Positions 1-4,845 of a stretch of DNA of 5,663 nt are shown here, one piece after another (the first letter of the stretch is position 1; each line of letters opens with the position of its first letter). The notes below the pieces were generated by a model. That model was not told the DNA's origin. It made no database searches and saw nothing but the letters and a program-made list of their open reading frames with translations. The translations under genes and the position numbers were made by a program. The stretch comes from Hydrogenovibrio sp049975065 (GTDB taxonomy: Bacteria; Pseudomonadota; Gammaproteobacteria; Thiomicrospirales; Thiomicrospiraceae), in the NCBI GenBank assembly GCA_049975065.1, contig JBNGDN010000108.1; one strand, 5' to 3'.

Positions 1-99
1 TTTCATTTTTCAGTCGAAGGGTGTGAATTCACATTTGATTTTTCGGTCATCTGGTGACCACACCTTAAAAATACTTATGGTATTAACCCATAGTTTTTA

Positions 100-128
100 C
101 TCGTTCCCACGCTCCCGCGTGGGAATGC
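100..128 (+). repeat. REP-like hairpin, copy 1
   Basis: A perfect 9-bp stem, TTCCCACGC (104-112) with GCGTGGGAA (117-125), encloses the loop TCCC. It is flanked by CTCG on the left and TGC on the right. This CGTTCCCACGC...GCGTGGGAATGC form is a common dispersed repeat in gammaproteobacteria, of the kind thought to be spread by REP-associated (RAYT) transposases. The mobilisation mechanism is general knowledge, not shown here. An inverted copy with 26 of 29 matching bases lies at 2995-3023. Confidence 0.75.
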
Positions 129-145
129 AGGCCGGTGGCAAGTTG

Positions 146-201
146 ACCTTCGTGCCTTAGTGGTTCAAACCCCTATAACCTCAGTGCCTCTGTGGTTTAA
201 A
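146..201 (+). repeat. Degenerate tandem direct repeat, 32-bp period
   Basis: Two 24-base segments, 146-169 and 178-201, match at 19 of 24 positions. Both have the form ACCT..GTGCCT..GTGGTT.AAA. They are separated by eight bases, giving a 32-base period. No reading frame passes through them. Similar short 'GTG-CCT-GTGGTT' repeats occur between genes in many environmental bacteria, but I cannot assign a named family. Confidence 0.5.
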
Positions 202-208
202 AAGCCAT

Positions 209-228
209 TTCAACCAGACCTGGCAAAA
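209..228. repeat. CCAGRYCTGG palindrome, copy 1
   Basis: The core CCAGACCTGG (214-223) is flanked by TTCAA on the left and CAAAA on the right. It belongs to a four-copy set with consensus TTTYRCCAGRYCTGGYRAAA. This copy breaks symmetry at the centre (AC instead of GC). Its core is the reverse complement of copy 4. Confidence 0.6.
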
Positions 229-260
229 AACCGTCATCTGTCAACATAGTTAGAGCGTAA

Positions 261-289
261 TTTACATTTCTATCTGATCCTGCTATATT
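261..289 (+). promoter_or_regulatory. yefM-yoeB promoter with extended -10
   Basis: A -35 box TTTACA (261-266) and a -10 box TATATT (284-289) are 17 bases apart. TGC directly before the -10 makes it an extended -10 element. Transcription would start near 296, about 28 bases before the yefM start codon. This is the clearest sigma-70-type promoter in the window. Confidence 0.7.
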
Positions 290-297
290 TAGACGCA

Positions 298-311
298 ATA
301 ACGTACGTCAT
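298..311. promoter_or_regulatory. Candidate YefM operator
   Basis: The 8-bp palindrome ACGTACGT (301-308), extended imperfectly to 298-311 (12 of 14 symmetric bases), lies at the expected transcription start and before the antitoxin ribosome site. YefM-YoeB pairs are known to repress their own promoter through a palindrome around the start site; in E. coli the core is TGTACA. The match here is by position and by the central GTAC only. Confidence 0.35.
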
Positions 312-323
312 GCAGGAGGCGTC

Positions 324-566
324 ATGTCAACACTCAATAGCACCCAAGCGCGTGCAAATTTTTATGGCTTACTCACGCAGGTCAATGAATCCCATGAGCC
401 GATCACCATTACCGGTAAAAAAGGCAATGCCGTATTGATTGCTGAGGAAGACTGGCAGGCCATTACTGAAACCCTTCATTTAATGTCCGTTCCAGGTTTA
501 CGCGAATCGGTGGTTGAAGGGTTGCATACCCCGCTAGATGAATGCAGCACCGAGTTAGACTGGTAG
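324..566 (+). CDS. yefM: Antitoxin of a type II toxin-antitoxin system, Phd/YefM family
   Basis: This 80-residue protein is the expected size for YefM/Phd antitoxins. The N-terminal half (STQARANFYGLLTQVNESHEPITITGKKGNAVLIAEEDW, described here by its family pattern of 'ARAN' near residue 11, 'HEPITIT' near 24-30 and 'EEDW' near 41-44) is the DNA-binding fold that represses its own promoter. The C-terminal part, ending in DECSTELDW, would wrap around and neutralise the YoeB toxin. AGGAGG at 314-319 lies four bases before the ATG and fixes the start. The toxin gene begins four bases after the TAG stop, so the two are co-transcribed and probably translationally coupled. Antitoxin before toxin is the usual order. 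The family assignment is from sequence pattern. Confidence 0.92.
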   Translation: MSTLNSTQARANFYGLLTQVNESHEPITITGKKGNAVLIAEEDWQAITETLHLMSVPGLRESVVEGLHTPLDECSTELDW

Positions 567-570
567 CCCT

Positions 571-834
571 ATGGCTTGGCAATTGGTCTATACCATACAA
601 GCACAAAAAGACGCTAAAAAACTGACCGGCAGTGGTTTAAAAAAACAAGCCCAGCATTTATTGGCACGGCTTGAGCAAGACCCGTTCATCACGCCACCGC
701 GCTATGAAAAACTTGTCGGTGATCTGCAAGGCGCCTATTCAAGGCGAATTAATATCCAGCATCGCATTGTTTACCAAGTGATTGAAGAGCAAAGGACGAT
801 TAAGGTACTGCGCCTTTGGACGCATTACGAATAA
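571..834 (+). CDS. yoeB: YoeB-family mRNA interferase toxin
   Basis: This 87-residue protein is close to the 84 residues of E. coli YoeB, a ribosome-dependent endonuclease that cuts mRNA in the A site and is held inactive by YefM. Family landmarks are in place: DPF at 37-39, YEKLVGDLQGAYSRRI at 45-60, QHRIVYQV at 63-70 and a C-terminal RLWTHYE. The residues matching the catalytic set of YoeB (Glu46, Arg65, His83, Tyr84) are Glu46, Arg65, His85 and Tyr86, so the toxin looks intact. No good Shine-Dalgarno sequence precedes the ATG, which fits coupling to the yefM stop four bases upstream. The downstream neighbour aroG is convergent and unrelated. Confidence 0.93.
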   Translation: MAWQLVYTIQAQKDAKKLTGSGLKKQAQHLLARLEQDPFITPPRYEKLVGDLQGAYSRRINIQHRIVYQVIEEQRTIKVLRLWTHYE

Positions 835-876
835 AATTCATATATGGACGCGCCCCAGATTTCAAACAATAAAATT

Positions 877-912
877 TTACTCCTCCCCACTGTCCTCAGT
901 GGGAAGGAGTAA
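877..912 (-). terminator. Terminator hairpin between yoeB and aroG
   Basis: The arms TTACTCCTCCCCACT and AGTGGGAAGGAGTAA pair over 15 positions with one C-A mismatch and a six-base loop. Read on the minus strand it follows the aroG stop by 28 bases and is followed by AATTTTATTG, a modest U-rich tract. On the plus strand it lies 42 bases after yoeB but lacks a T tract, so it mainly serves aroG, with possible two-way action. Confidence 0.65.
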
Positions 913-940
913 CTGCTTTGCACTGCTTGAGCGGCTGTGT

Positions 941-2008
941 TTAGGGGGTGTGTTGTCTTCTGGCGCGGACGCCTTCTGCTAAGTCGTTGAGCAGTGTGAG
1001 GCTGTCGTCCCAGCCGATGCAGGCGTCGGTGATGCTTTGGCCGTAGGTGAGCGGTTGCCCGGGCGTGACGTCTTGGCGTCCGGCGACGAGGTGGCTTTCG
1101 ACCATGGCACCCATGATGTGGTGTGCGCCTTGGCTGAGTTGTTGGCGAATGGATTGGGCGACGTCGAGTTGACGTTGGTGTTGTTTGGCGCTGTTGGCGT
1201 GGCTGCAGTCGATCATCAGTTTTGGCTGCACGCCGGCTTGTTGCAGTTCGTTAACGGCGGTTTGCACGCTTTGGGGGTCGTAGTTGGGGCCGTCGTTGCC
1301 GCCGCGCAGAATGACGTGGCAGTCGGGGTTGCCGGTGGTGGAGAAGATGGCGGAGTGTCCCATTTTGGTGAGGGATAGGAAAATGTGGGGGTTGTTGGCG
1401 GCGCGAATGGCGTCCACGGCGATTTTGAAACCGCCGTCGGTGCCGTTTTTGAAGCCGATGGGGCAAGAGAGGCCGGAGGCGAGTTCGCGGTGGCCTTGGC
1501 TTTCGGTGGTGCGTGCGCCGATGGCGCCCCAGGAGACGAGGTCGGCGATGTATTGCGGGGAGATGAGGTCGAGAAATTCGGTGGCGCAGGGGACGCCGCT
1601 GTTGTTGATGTCCACCAGCAACGAGCGGGCTTCTTCAAGGCCTTTGTTGATTTCAAAGGATTCGTTGAGGTGGGGGTCGTTGATGAGACCTTTCCAGCCG
1701 ACGGTGGTGCGGGGTTTTTCGAAGTAGACGCGCATGACGATGAGCAGGTCGTTTTGGTGTTGTTGCATGGCGCTTTTGAGGTGTTCGGCGTAGTCGCGCG
1801 CGGCTTTGGGGTCGTGGATGGAACAGGGGCCGATAATGACCAGCAGGCGGTCGTCTTCGCCAGTGAGAATGCGGTGAATTTTGGCACGGGTATCATGCAC
1901 CGTTTGAGAAGCCGCTTCGGTGATGGGGAAGAGTTCGTGTAACACCTGCGGGGGGCGGACTTCGGTGATGGTTTTGATGCGTAAATCGTCTGTTTGATAC
2001 TGTGTCAT
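941..2008 (-). CDS. aroG: 3-deoxy-7-phosphoheptulonate (DAHP) synthase, class I, AroG-type
   Basis: This cytoplasmic enzyme condenses phosphoenolpyruvate with erythrose 4-phosphate, the first step of the shikimate pathway. At 355 residues it matches the 350 of E. coli AroG. The metal ligands are visible as Cys62 (GPCSIHD), His270 (DCSHANS), Glu304 (MVESH) and Asp328 (TDACIGWDD). Substrate-binding residues appear as Arg93 and Lys98 (MRVYFEKPRTTVGWKG), Arg166 (GARTTES), Lys187 (GFKNGTDG) and Arg235 (ILRGG). The stretch LSLTKMGHSAIFSTTGN matches AroG (LSVTKWGHSAI) and not AroF, pointing to the phenylalanine-sensitive branch. Pro151, Leu180, Ser181 and Phe210 match AroG residues at the phenylalanine site, so feedback inhibition is likely. 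On the minus strand GAGAAG (2013-2018) lies a few bases before the ATG. No TyrR-type box is obvious upstream. It stands alone, not in an aromatic operon. Confidence 0.95.
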   Translation of the reverse strand: MTQYQTDDLRIKTITEVRPPQVLHELFPITEAASQTVHDTRAKIHRILTGEDDRLLVIIGPCSIHDPKAARDYAEHLKSAMQQHQNDLLIVMRVYFEKPRTTVGWKGLINDPHLNESFEINKGLEEARSLLVDINNSGVPCATEFLDLISPQYIADLVSWGAIGARTTESQGHRELASGLSCPIGFKNGTDGGFKIAVDAIRAANNPHIFLSLTKMGHSAIFSTTGNPDCHVILRGGNDGPNYDPQSVQTAVNELQQAGVQPKLMIDCSHANSAKQHQRQLDVAQSIRQQLSQGAHHIMGAMVESHLVAGRQDVTPGQPLTYGQSITDACIGWDDSLTLLNDLAEGVRARRQHTP

Positions 2009-2404
2009 CTGGCTTCTCGGTTTGAATTTGAGTCAACGGAAATTATGAACGTTTTAGTGAATGCTTAAAAAACGCTTATTATGCCATTTATGTTTTGAAA
2101 AGTTGATGAAAAATCGGTTTGCACTGCGGTTTGTCGGCTGAGGGGTGTGCTGGTCGGTGAAATCGGATTGGGTTGATAAGTTTGCGGAGGGTTGTTATAA
2201 AATATTCGTATCGTGAAATGGGGGTTTCGGTTTGGTGGTTGGGCTTGGAATGGCGTATACTTTTTGTTTACTTAGTCATCACCTGAGACGCGATTTCTCA
2301 AAGAGCTCGGTCAGCACTCGAATAGAATGAAATACTGATAAACGCCCGTTAAGTGGTGTATTCAGTTTGTATGAGCACGATACTGAAATGGAGGAGAATC
2401 ATTC
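2009..2404. other. Divergent intergenic region between aroG and the Rossmann gene
   Basis: No gene is supported in these 396 bases. The aroG-proximal part is AT-rich; on the minus strand it offers two CATAAT -10-like hexamers (2075-2080 and 2042-2047) without convincing -35 boxes. The right part carries the likely promoter of the next gene near 2232-2261, which leaves an untranslated leader of about 135 bases. That leader has a tiny inverted repeat AACG-CC-CGTT (2341-2350) but no riboswitch or RNA fold that I recognise. Confidence 0.5.
2232..2261 (+). promoter_or_regulatory. Candidate promoter of the Rossmann-domain gene
   Basis: TATACT (2256-2261) is a good -10 match. A weak -35 candidate, TTGGTG (2232-2237), lies 18 bases upstream. 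Transcription would start near 2268, well before the GTG start at 2405. The call rests mainly on the -10 box. Confidence 0.35.
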
Positions 2405-2794
2405 GTGAGAAAAATTAAGATATTTATGATCGGACTGGGGCGCATTGGCGGTAAGTTTTATGAGCAGTTCAGTGAGATGCCGCCGGAGCGGGTTGAGATT
2501 GTCGCCATTAGCGAGCCGAATTTCGAAAACCCGCTGGTGCAGGACGCCGAGGCGCGTGGGATTGTGAATTACCCGCAGTTTGAAGAGGCGTTGGATGTGT
2601 TTGGTGAGGAGATTGATATTATTATGGATACCTCCAATCGCCCGGAGTTGAAGCAGGCGATTCGTAAGAAGCTGGTGGATTCCGACAATCAGCACAGTGT
2701 GGTGGTGCCAATGGTGGTGGATTATTTGATGTGGTATCTGTTGCCGGGGTCGGAGGATATTCCGCAGTCGCATCATAAAAATATCGGTTATTGA
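2405..2794 (+). CDS. Stand-alone Rossmann-fold NAD(P)-binding protein, function unknown
   Basis: This 129-residue protein starts with GTG, chosen because GGAGGAG (2390-2396) sits eight bases upstream. Residues 4-16 form a beta strand and the dinucleotide-binding loop G10-L-G12-R-I-G15. The second strand (VEIVAIS, 30-36) ends in Glu37, the acidic residue that usually favours NAD over NADP. A further strand, IDIIMDTSNRPE (70-81), resembles the pattern of homoserine dehydrogenase or GAPDH-like N-terminal domains. The protein ends soon after a hydrophobic segment (VVVPMVVDYLMWYLLPG, 99-115), so it has no catalytic domain. It could bind a nucleotide as a sensor or partner subunit. I do not recognise a specific family. 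It is a single-gene unit with its own likely promoter and a strong terminator. Confidence 0.8.
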   Translation: MRKIKIFMIGLGRIGGKFYEQFSEMPPERVEIVAISEPNFENPLVQDAEARGIVNYPQFEEALDVFGEEIDIIMDTSNRPELKQAIRKKLVDSDNQHSVVVPMVVDYLMWYLLPGSEDIPQSHHKNIGY

Positions 2795-2833
2795 TACCCT
2801 TGCCGCTGGCGGTAACGCCTTGCGGGTGAGCTT

Positions 2834-2862
2834 AAAAAGGCGCTGTGTTCAGCGCCTTTTTT
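2834..2862 (+). terminator. Rho-independent terminator
   Basis: The arms AAAAAGGCGCTG and CAGCGCCTTTTT pair perfectly over 12 bases around the loop TGTT (2846-2849) and run into a six-T tract. It lies 39 bases after the stop of the Rossmann gene and clearly ends that transcript. Confidence 0.9.
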
Positions 2863-2863
2863 G

Positions 2864-2883
2864 TTTTACCAGGCCTGGTAAGA
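2864..2883. repeat. CCAGRYCTGG palindrome, copy 2
   Basis: TTACCAGGCCTGGTAA (2866-2881) is a perfect 16-bp palindrome directly after the T tract of the terminator. The core CCAGGCCTGG consists of two abutting CCWGG (Dcm-type) sites. It belongs to the four-copy set. Confidence 0.75.
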
Positions 2884-2886
2884 ACT

Positions 2887-2914
2887 GTCACCCTGAGCGA
2901 AGCCGAAGGGTCTC
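2887..2914. repeat. CCCTGAGCGAAGCCGAAGGG-type dispersed repeat
   Basis: An outer stem ACCCT (2890-2894) with AGGGT (2907-2911) encloses GCGAAGC (2897-2903), itself a GC-GAA-GC mini-hairpin known for unusual stability in DNA. Close variants of this element recur between genes in many unrelated bacteria, as I recall. A possible fragment of another copy lies at 12-22. There is no coding potential. Confidence 0.55.
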
Positions 2915-2947
2915 AAGCGGTTTACCAACTGGTCTGATGTGCAGCCG

Positions 2948-2977
2948 TTAAGTTAATTGGGTTTGAGTGCCTATAAT
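2948..2977 (+). promoter_or_regulatory. Candidate promoter of the microprotein gene
   Basis: A perfect -10 box TATAAT (2972-2977) lies 18 bases after a weak -35 TTAAGT (2948-2953). Transcripts would begin near 2984 and carry the REP-like hairpin copy 2 in the leader of the small gene at 3086. Confidence 0.4.
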
Positions 2978-2994
2978 AACCGCAACATCCGTCG

Positions 2995-3023
2995 GCATTT
3001 CCACGCAGGAGCGGGGGAACGAG
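2995..3023 (-). repeat. REP-like hairpin, copy 2 (inverted)
   Basis: Read on the minus strand this matches copy 1 (100-128) at 26 of 29 bases. Two of the three changes fall in the stem, so the hairpin is weaker than in copy 1. The two copies face each other and bracket the toxin-antitoxin pair, aroG and the Rossmann gene. No terminal duplications that would mark a composite element were seen. Confidence 0.7.
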
Positions 3024-3032
3024 TGATATAAT

Positions 3033-3060
3033 TTGAATTCGATATCTTGAATTCAATATC
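3033..3060 (+). repeat. 14-nt tandem repeat, two units
   Basis: TTGAATTCGATATC (3033-3046) is followed at once by TTGAATTCAATATC (3047-3060), 13 of 14 identical. It lies between the REP-like hairpin and the ribosome site of the small gene, inside its likely leader. Each unit also contains the palindrome GAATTC. Confidence 0.7.
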
Positions 3061-3085
3061 CTTTCATTCTAAACCGGAGGTCGCA

Positions 3086-3238
3086 GTGGTTACGTTTGAT
3101 CAGTCGATAGAAAATCAGCTGGCGACAAAAAGCGATGTGGCACGCCTTGAAAAAGAACTGGCCGTGGTTAAATGGGTTGCTTTTGCCACGTTCGCGATGG
3201 TGTCTGCAAGCTTTCTGAAAAGTGTTTTTGGAGTGTAA
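3086..3238 (+). CDS. 50-residue membrane microprotein resembling a shortened CCDC90/DUF1640 protein
   Basis: The start is GTG at 3086, five bases after a strong GGAGG (3076-3080); a TTG at 3047 would add 13 residues but lies inside the tandem repeat and lacks a ribosome site. The protein begins MVTFD, continues with LATKSDVARLEKELAVVKW (12-30), a short amphipathic or coiled-coil stretch, and ends in one hydrophobic segment (31-48). The usual bacterial CCDC90/DUF1640 layout, from memory, is MxTFD, a helical region, LATKxDxxxLExxL, then a C-terminal membrane anchor. Here the helical region appears to be missing, so this may be an internally deleted relative that keeps the coiled-coil and anchor. 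Function is unknown. It may be real or a remnant; the strong ribosome site favours expression. Confidence 0.6.
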   Translation: MVTFDQSIENQLATKSDVARLEKELAVVKWVAFATFAMVSASFLKSVFGV

Positions 3239-3245
3239 CTGAAGG

Positions 3246-3265
3246 TTTCACCAGGCCTGGTGAAA
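3246..3265. repeat. CCAGRYCTGG palindrome, copy 3 (perfect 20 bp)
   Basis: TTTCACCAGGCCTGGTGAAA is a perfect 20-bp palindrome, the most complete of the four copies. It begins seven bases after the stop of the microprotein gene. As RNA it could form an 8-bp stem with a GGCC loop, but no T tract follows, so it is not a classic terminator. Confidence 0.8.
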
Positions 3266-3421
3266 TCACCGATGTTATGAAGGTTGTCGCTGCTTGAGTT
3301 CAAGCTGAGTTATCTGCGTCATCTGTCATTTCATTTTATGGTTTTATTACCAATTGCTAAAAAACCTTGTTGTTTTGCAGGGATTTCGTTAATGTAAAAA
3401 TGTGGTCTCCTTGATATTTTC

Positions 3422-3437
3422 GTTGCGACGTTGCAAC
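3422..3437. promoter_or_regulatory. LacI/GalR-type operator-like palindrome
   Basis: GTTGCGACGTTGCAAC is an imperfect 16-bp palindrome (one mismatched pair) with a central CG. This even, CG-centred TTGC...GCAA form is typical of operators for LacI/GalR-family sugar regulators. It lies 61 bases before the start codon of the glucanase-like gene, downstream of a weak promoter candidate (TTGTTT 3370-3375, TGTAAA 3393-3398), where a bound repressor would block transcription. No regulator gene is in the window, so this is inferred from the site and its position. Confidence 0.4.
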
Positions 3438-4446
3438 CGATTCACGAGTTGGGTACTTTGGGGTGTTTTTTGGGCGTTTGTACGCTAGGAGAGAGATAAT
3501 GAGTCGGATTGAAAAACAGGCGTTTTTCAGAACGTTGGCGGGTGTGGGATTATTAGGCGTTATTCTGGTGGGGTTGTCAGGGTGCGGCGGCAGTTCATCG
3601 TCTGATTCGTCGTCGGGTTCATCAACCGACTCATTATCGACATCGCAATTAGTTGTGGGCGAATCACTTTACATAGCGTTGCCACCGGACACAATTAAAA
3701 ACATTCAGTTGCAGCTGAGTTATGCGCAGAATATTGGTGAAACCCTGTATCTCAATGCCGATGCGTCGGCCACGCCGTTTTTTACTTACGCACCGAAATT
3801 TGTGTTTGTGAATGAGGCAGCGGATTCGGTTACGGTGGATGCGGTGGCGGTTTCGGATGCGGATTATGTGACGAATTTAACTTTCAAATGTGCGGGAAAA
3901 GCAGGCACTTTGCCTTGTACCTTGAAAGCGGGTGAGTCGATTGAGGTGTTGGCTAAGTTGGCGGGCTTTAGCCCGGCCAGTGCCGACAAGAAGACGGTCG
4001 TCAAAACCGCGCATTTGCAGTTGATTAAGCAGGATGTGGCGGACACGAAGACTGGCGTGCAAAAAGTGCTGGTGGGTGAGTATCAGATGACCACGGAGTT
4101 TGTGCCTTATGTGCCGGGTTACATCGCGATGCGCACGGTGAATTCCAGAGCCGGGCAGCAAGCTTATCTGGCAGCGGCGTATGGGGCGAATACCCTGAAC
4201 TTTTCCAAGGATGCGGATGGGCTTTATAAAGGCACCACTGGGTCTGAAATGAAGTATAAAACGGATACGTTCAAATTGCCAGAGACCTCGGACGGACTGG
4301 TGTATGTGCCTTATGGTGAGTCGGGCACGGTGTATCTGTCGTATGAGCCGTTTAATTATGAAGCGGCGCCCAGCCCCAGTCAGCCAGGCACGCCGGGCTT
4401 TTTTATGGCGGAGTTCACCTACCCGAAACCCACCACTTGCGGCGCC

Positions 4447-4449
4447 TAA
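4447..4449 (+). other. In-frame TAA, first interruption of the glucanase-like frame
   Basis: The context is GGC GCC TAA CAG GCT, after Ala316. The frame continues as QAVCESLYLDTTYVNF, which carries on the family motif begun by Glu305 before the stop. A following CAG codon is mildly reminiscent of leaky stop contexts. A one-base change from TAT or TAC (Tyr) would produce it. Confidence 0.85.
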
Positions 4450-4842
4450 CAGGCTGTATGTGAATCGCTGTACCTGGATACGACCTATGTGAACTTTATG
4501 CAGTATTTTGGCTCGGCCAGTTCCATCGGTGCTTCCAGTTATTTGCCGACGAGTGTGTTAACCGGTTACGGTTATGCCGGGGCGACGGACGCGGCGATTG
4601 CCAAAGGCACTGAAGCGGTGTTTAACGATATTTATAATGTGTACCAGACATTTGATGCGCCTTGGAAATATGTGCCACCGGCCACCGCCGACATGACGGC
4701 GAATTATTTTGCCACCTCGGTGGAAAACGGCACGATTCCCGATGACACCACGGTGTTGTATGCGCCGGTTCAGTTGTTCCAAGCGGGTAAGGCGACCAAT
4801 CAGCCGATGAATAACGATTATTATGATGACTATATCAATGCG

Positions 4843-4845
4843 TAA
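4843..4845 (+). other. In-frame TAA, second interruption of the glucanase-like frame
   Basis: The context is AAT GCG TAA TGG TTG, again directly after an Ala codon. The motif DYYDDYIN-A-stop-W-LHLETN resembles the conserved 'DYxxxxW' segment of the family and would be continuous if the stop were a sense codon. One-base changes from Tyr codons would again explain it. Confidence 0.85.

Larger units (their letters stand above)
1..323. other. Gene-free, repeat-bearing region upstream of the toxin-antitoxin pair
   Basis: I find no credible gene here. From left to right it holds AGTCGAAGGGT (12-22), which resembles the end of the repeat at 2887-2914; a 12-bp palindrome TGTGAATTCACA (22-33); a short inverted repeat GGTCA/TGACC (45-59); and a weak stem TATGG/CCATA followed by five T (76-98) that could end an upstream transcript. 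After these come the REP-like hairpin, the degenerate direct repeat, a CCAGRYCTGG palindrome and the yefM promoter, each listed separately. So many repeat types in 300 bases is typical of an intergenic repeat landing zone. Confidence 0.6.

Noticed and set aside
22..33. CRP site at TGTGAATTCACA
   Set aside because: The half-sites are separated by two bases, not the six that CRP needs, and it is far from any start.
782..982. Plus-strand 66-codon frame overlapping the yoeB end and the terminator hairpin
   Set aside because: It overlaps YoeB out of frame, runs through the hairpin and into the end of aroG, and has no ribosome site.
1037..1942. Long plus-strand open frames opposite aroG, and a 226-codon minus-strand frame at 1216-1896
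   Set aside because: They are shadows of aroG created by its GC-biased codons, show low-complexity Ala/Gly/Val or Pro/Thr/Ser composition, and lack ribosome sites.
2399..2776. Minus-strand 125-codon frame opposite the Rossmann gene
   Set aside because: Its composition (many His, Ile, Leu, Asn) mirrors the sense gene, and the plus-strand gene has a strong ribosome site and a clear fold.
3033..3046. Vector polylinker, because GAATTCGATATC joins EcoRI and EcoRV sites
   Set aside because: The flanks do not match a known polylinker and the motif is half of a natural-looking 14-base tandem repeat.
100..3060. CRISPR array or composite transposon
   Set aside because: No regular repeat-spacer pattern, transposase gene or target duplication is visible; the repeats belong to several unrelated types.
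4489..4845. Separate 118-residue gene starting at GTG 4489
   Set aside because: It is in the same frame as the gene upstream, has no ribosome site, and continues that protein's motif from just before its start. It is part of the interrupted gene.
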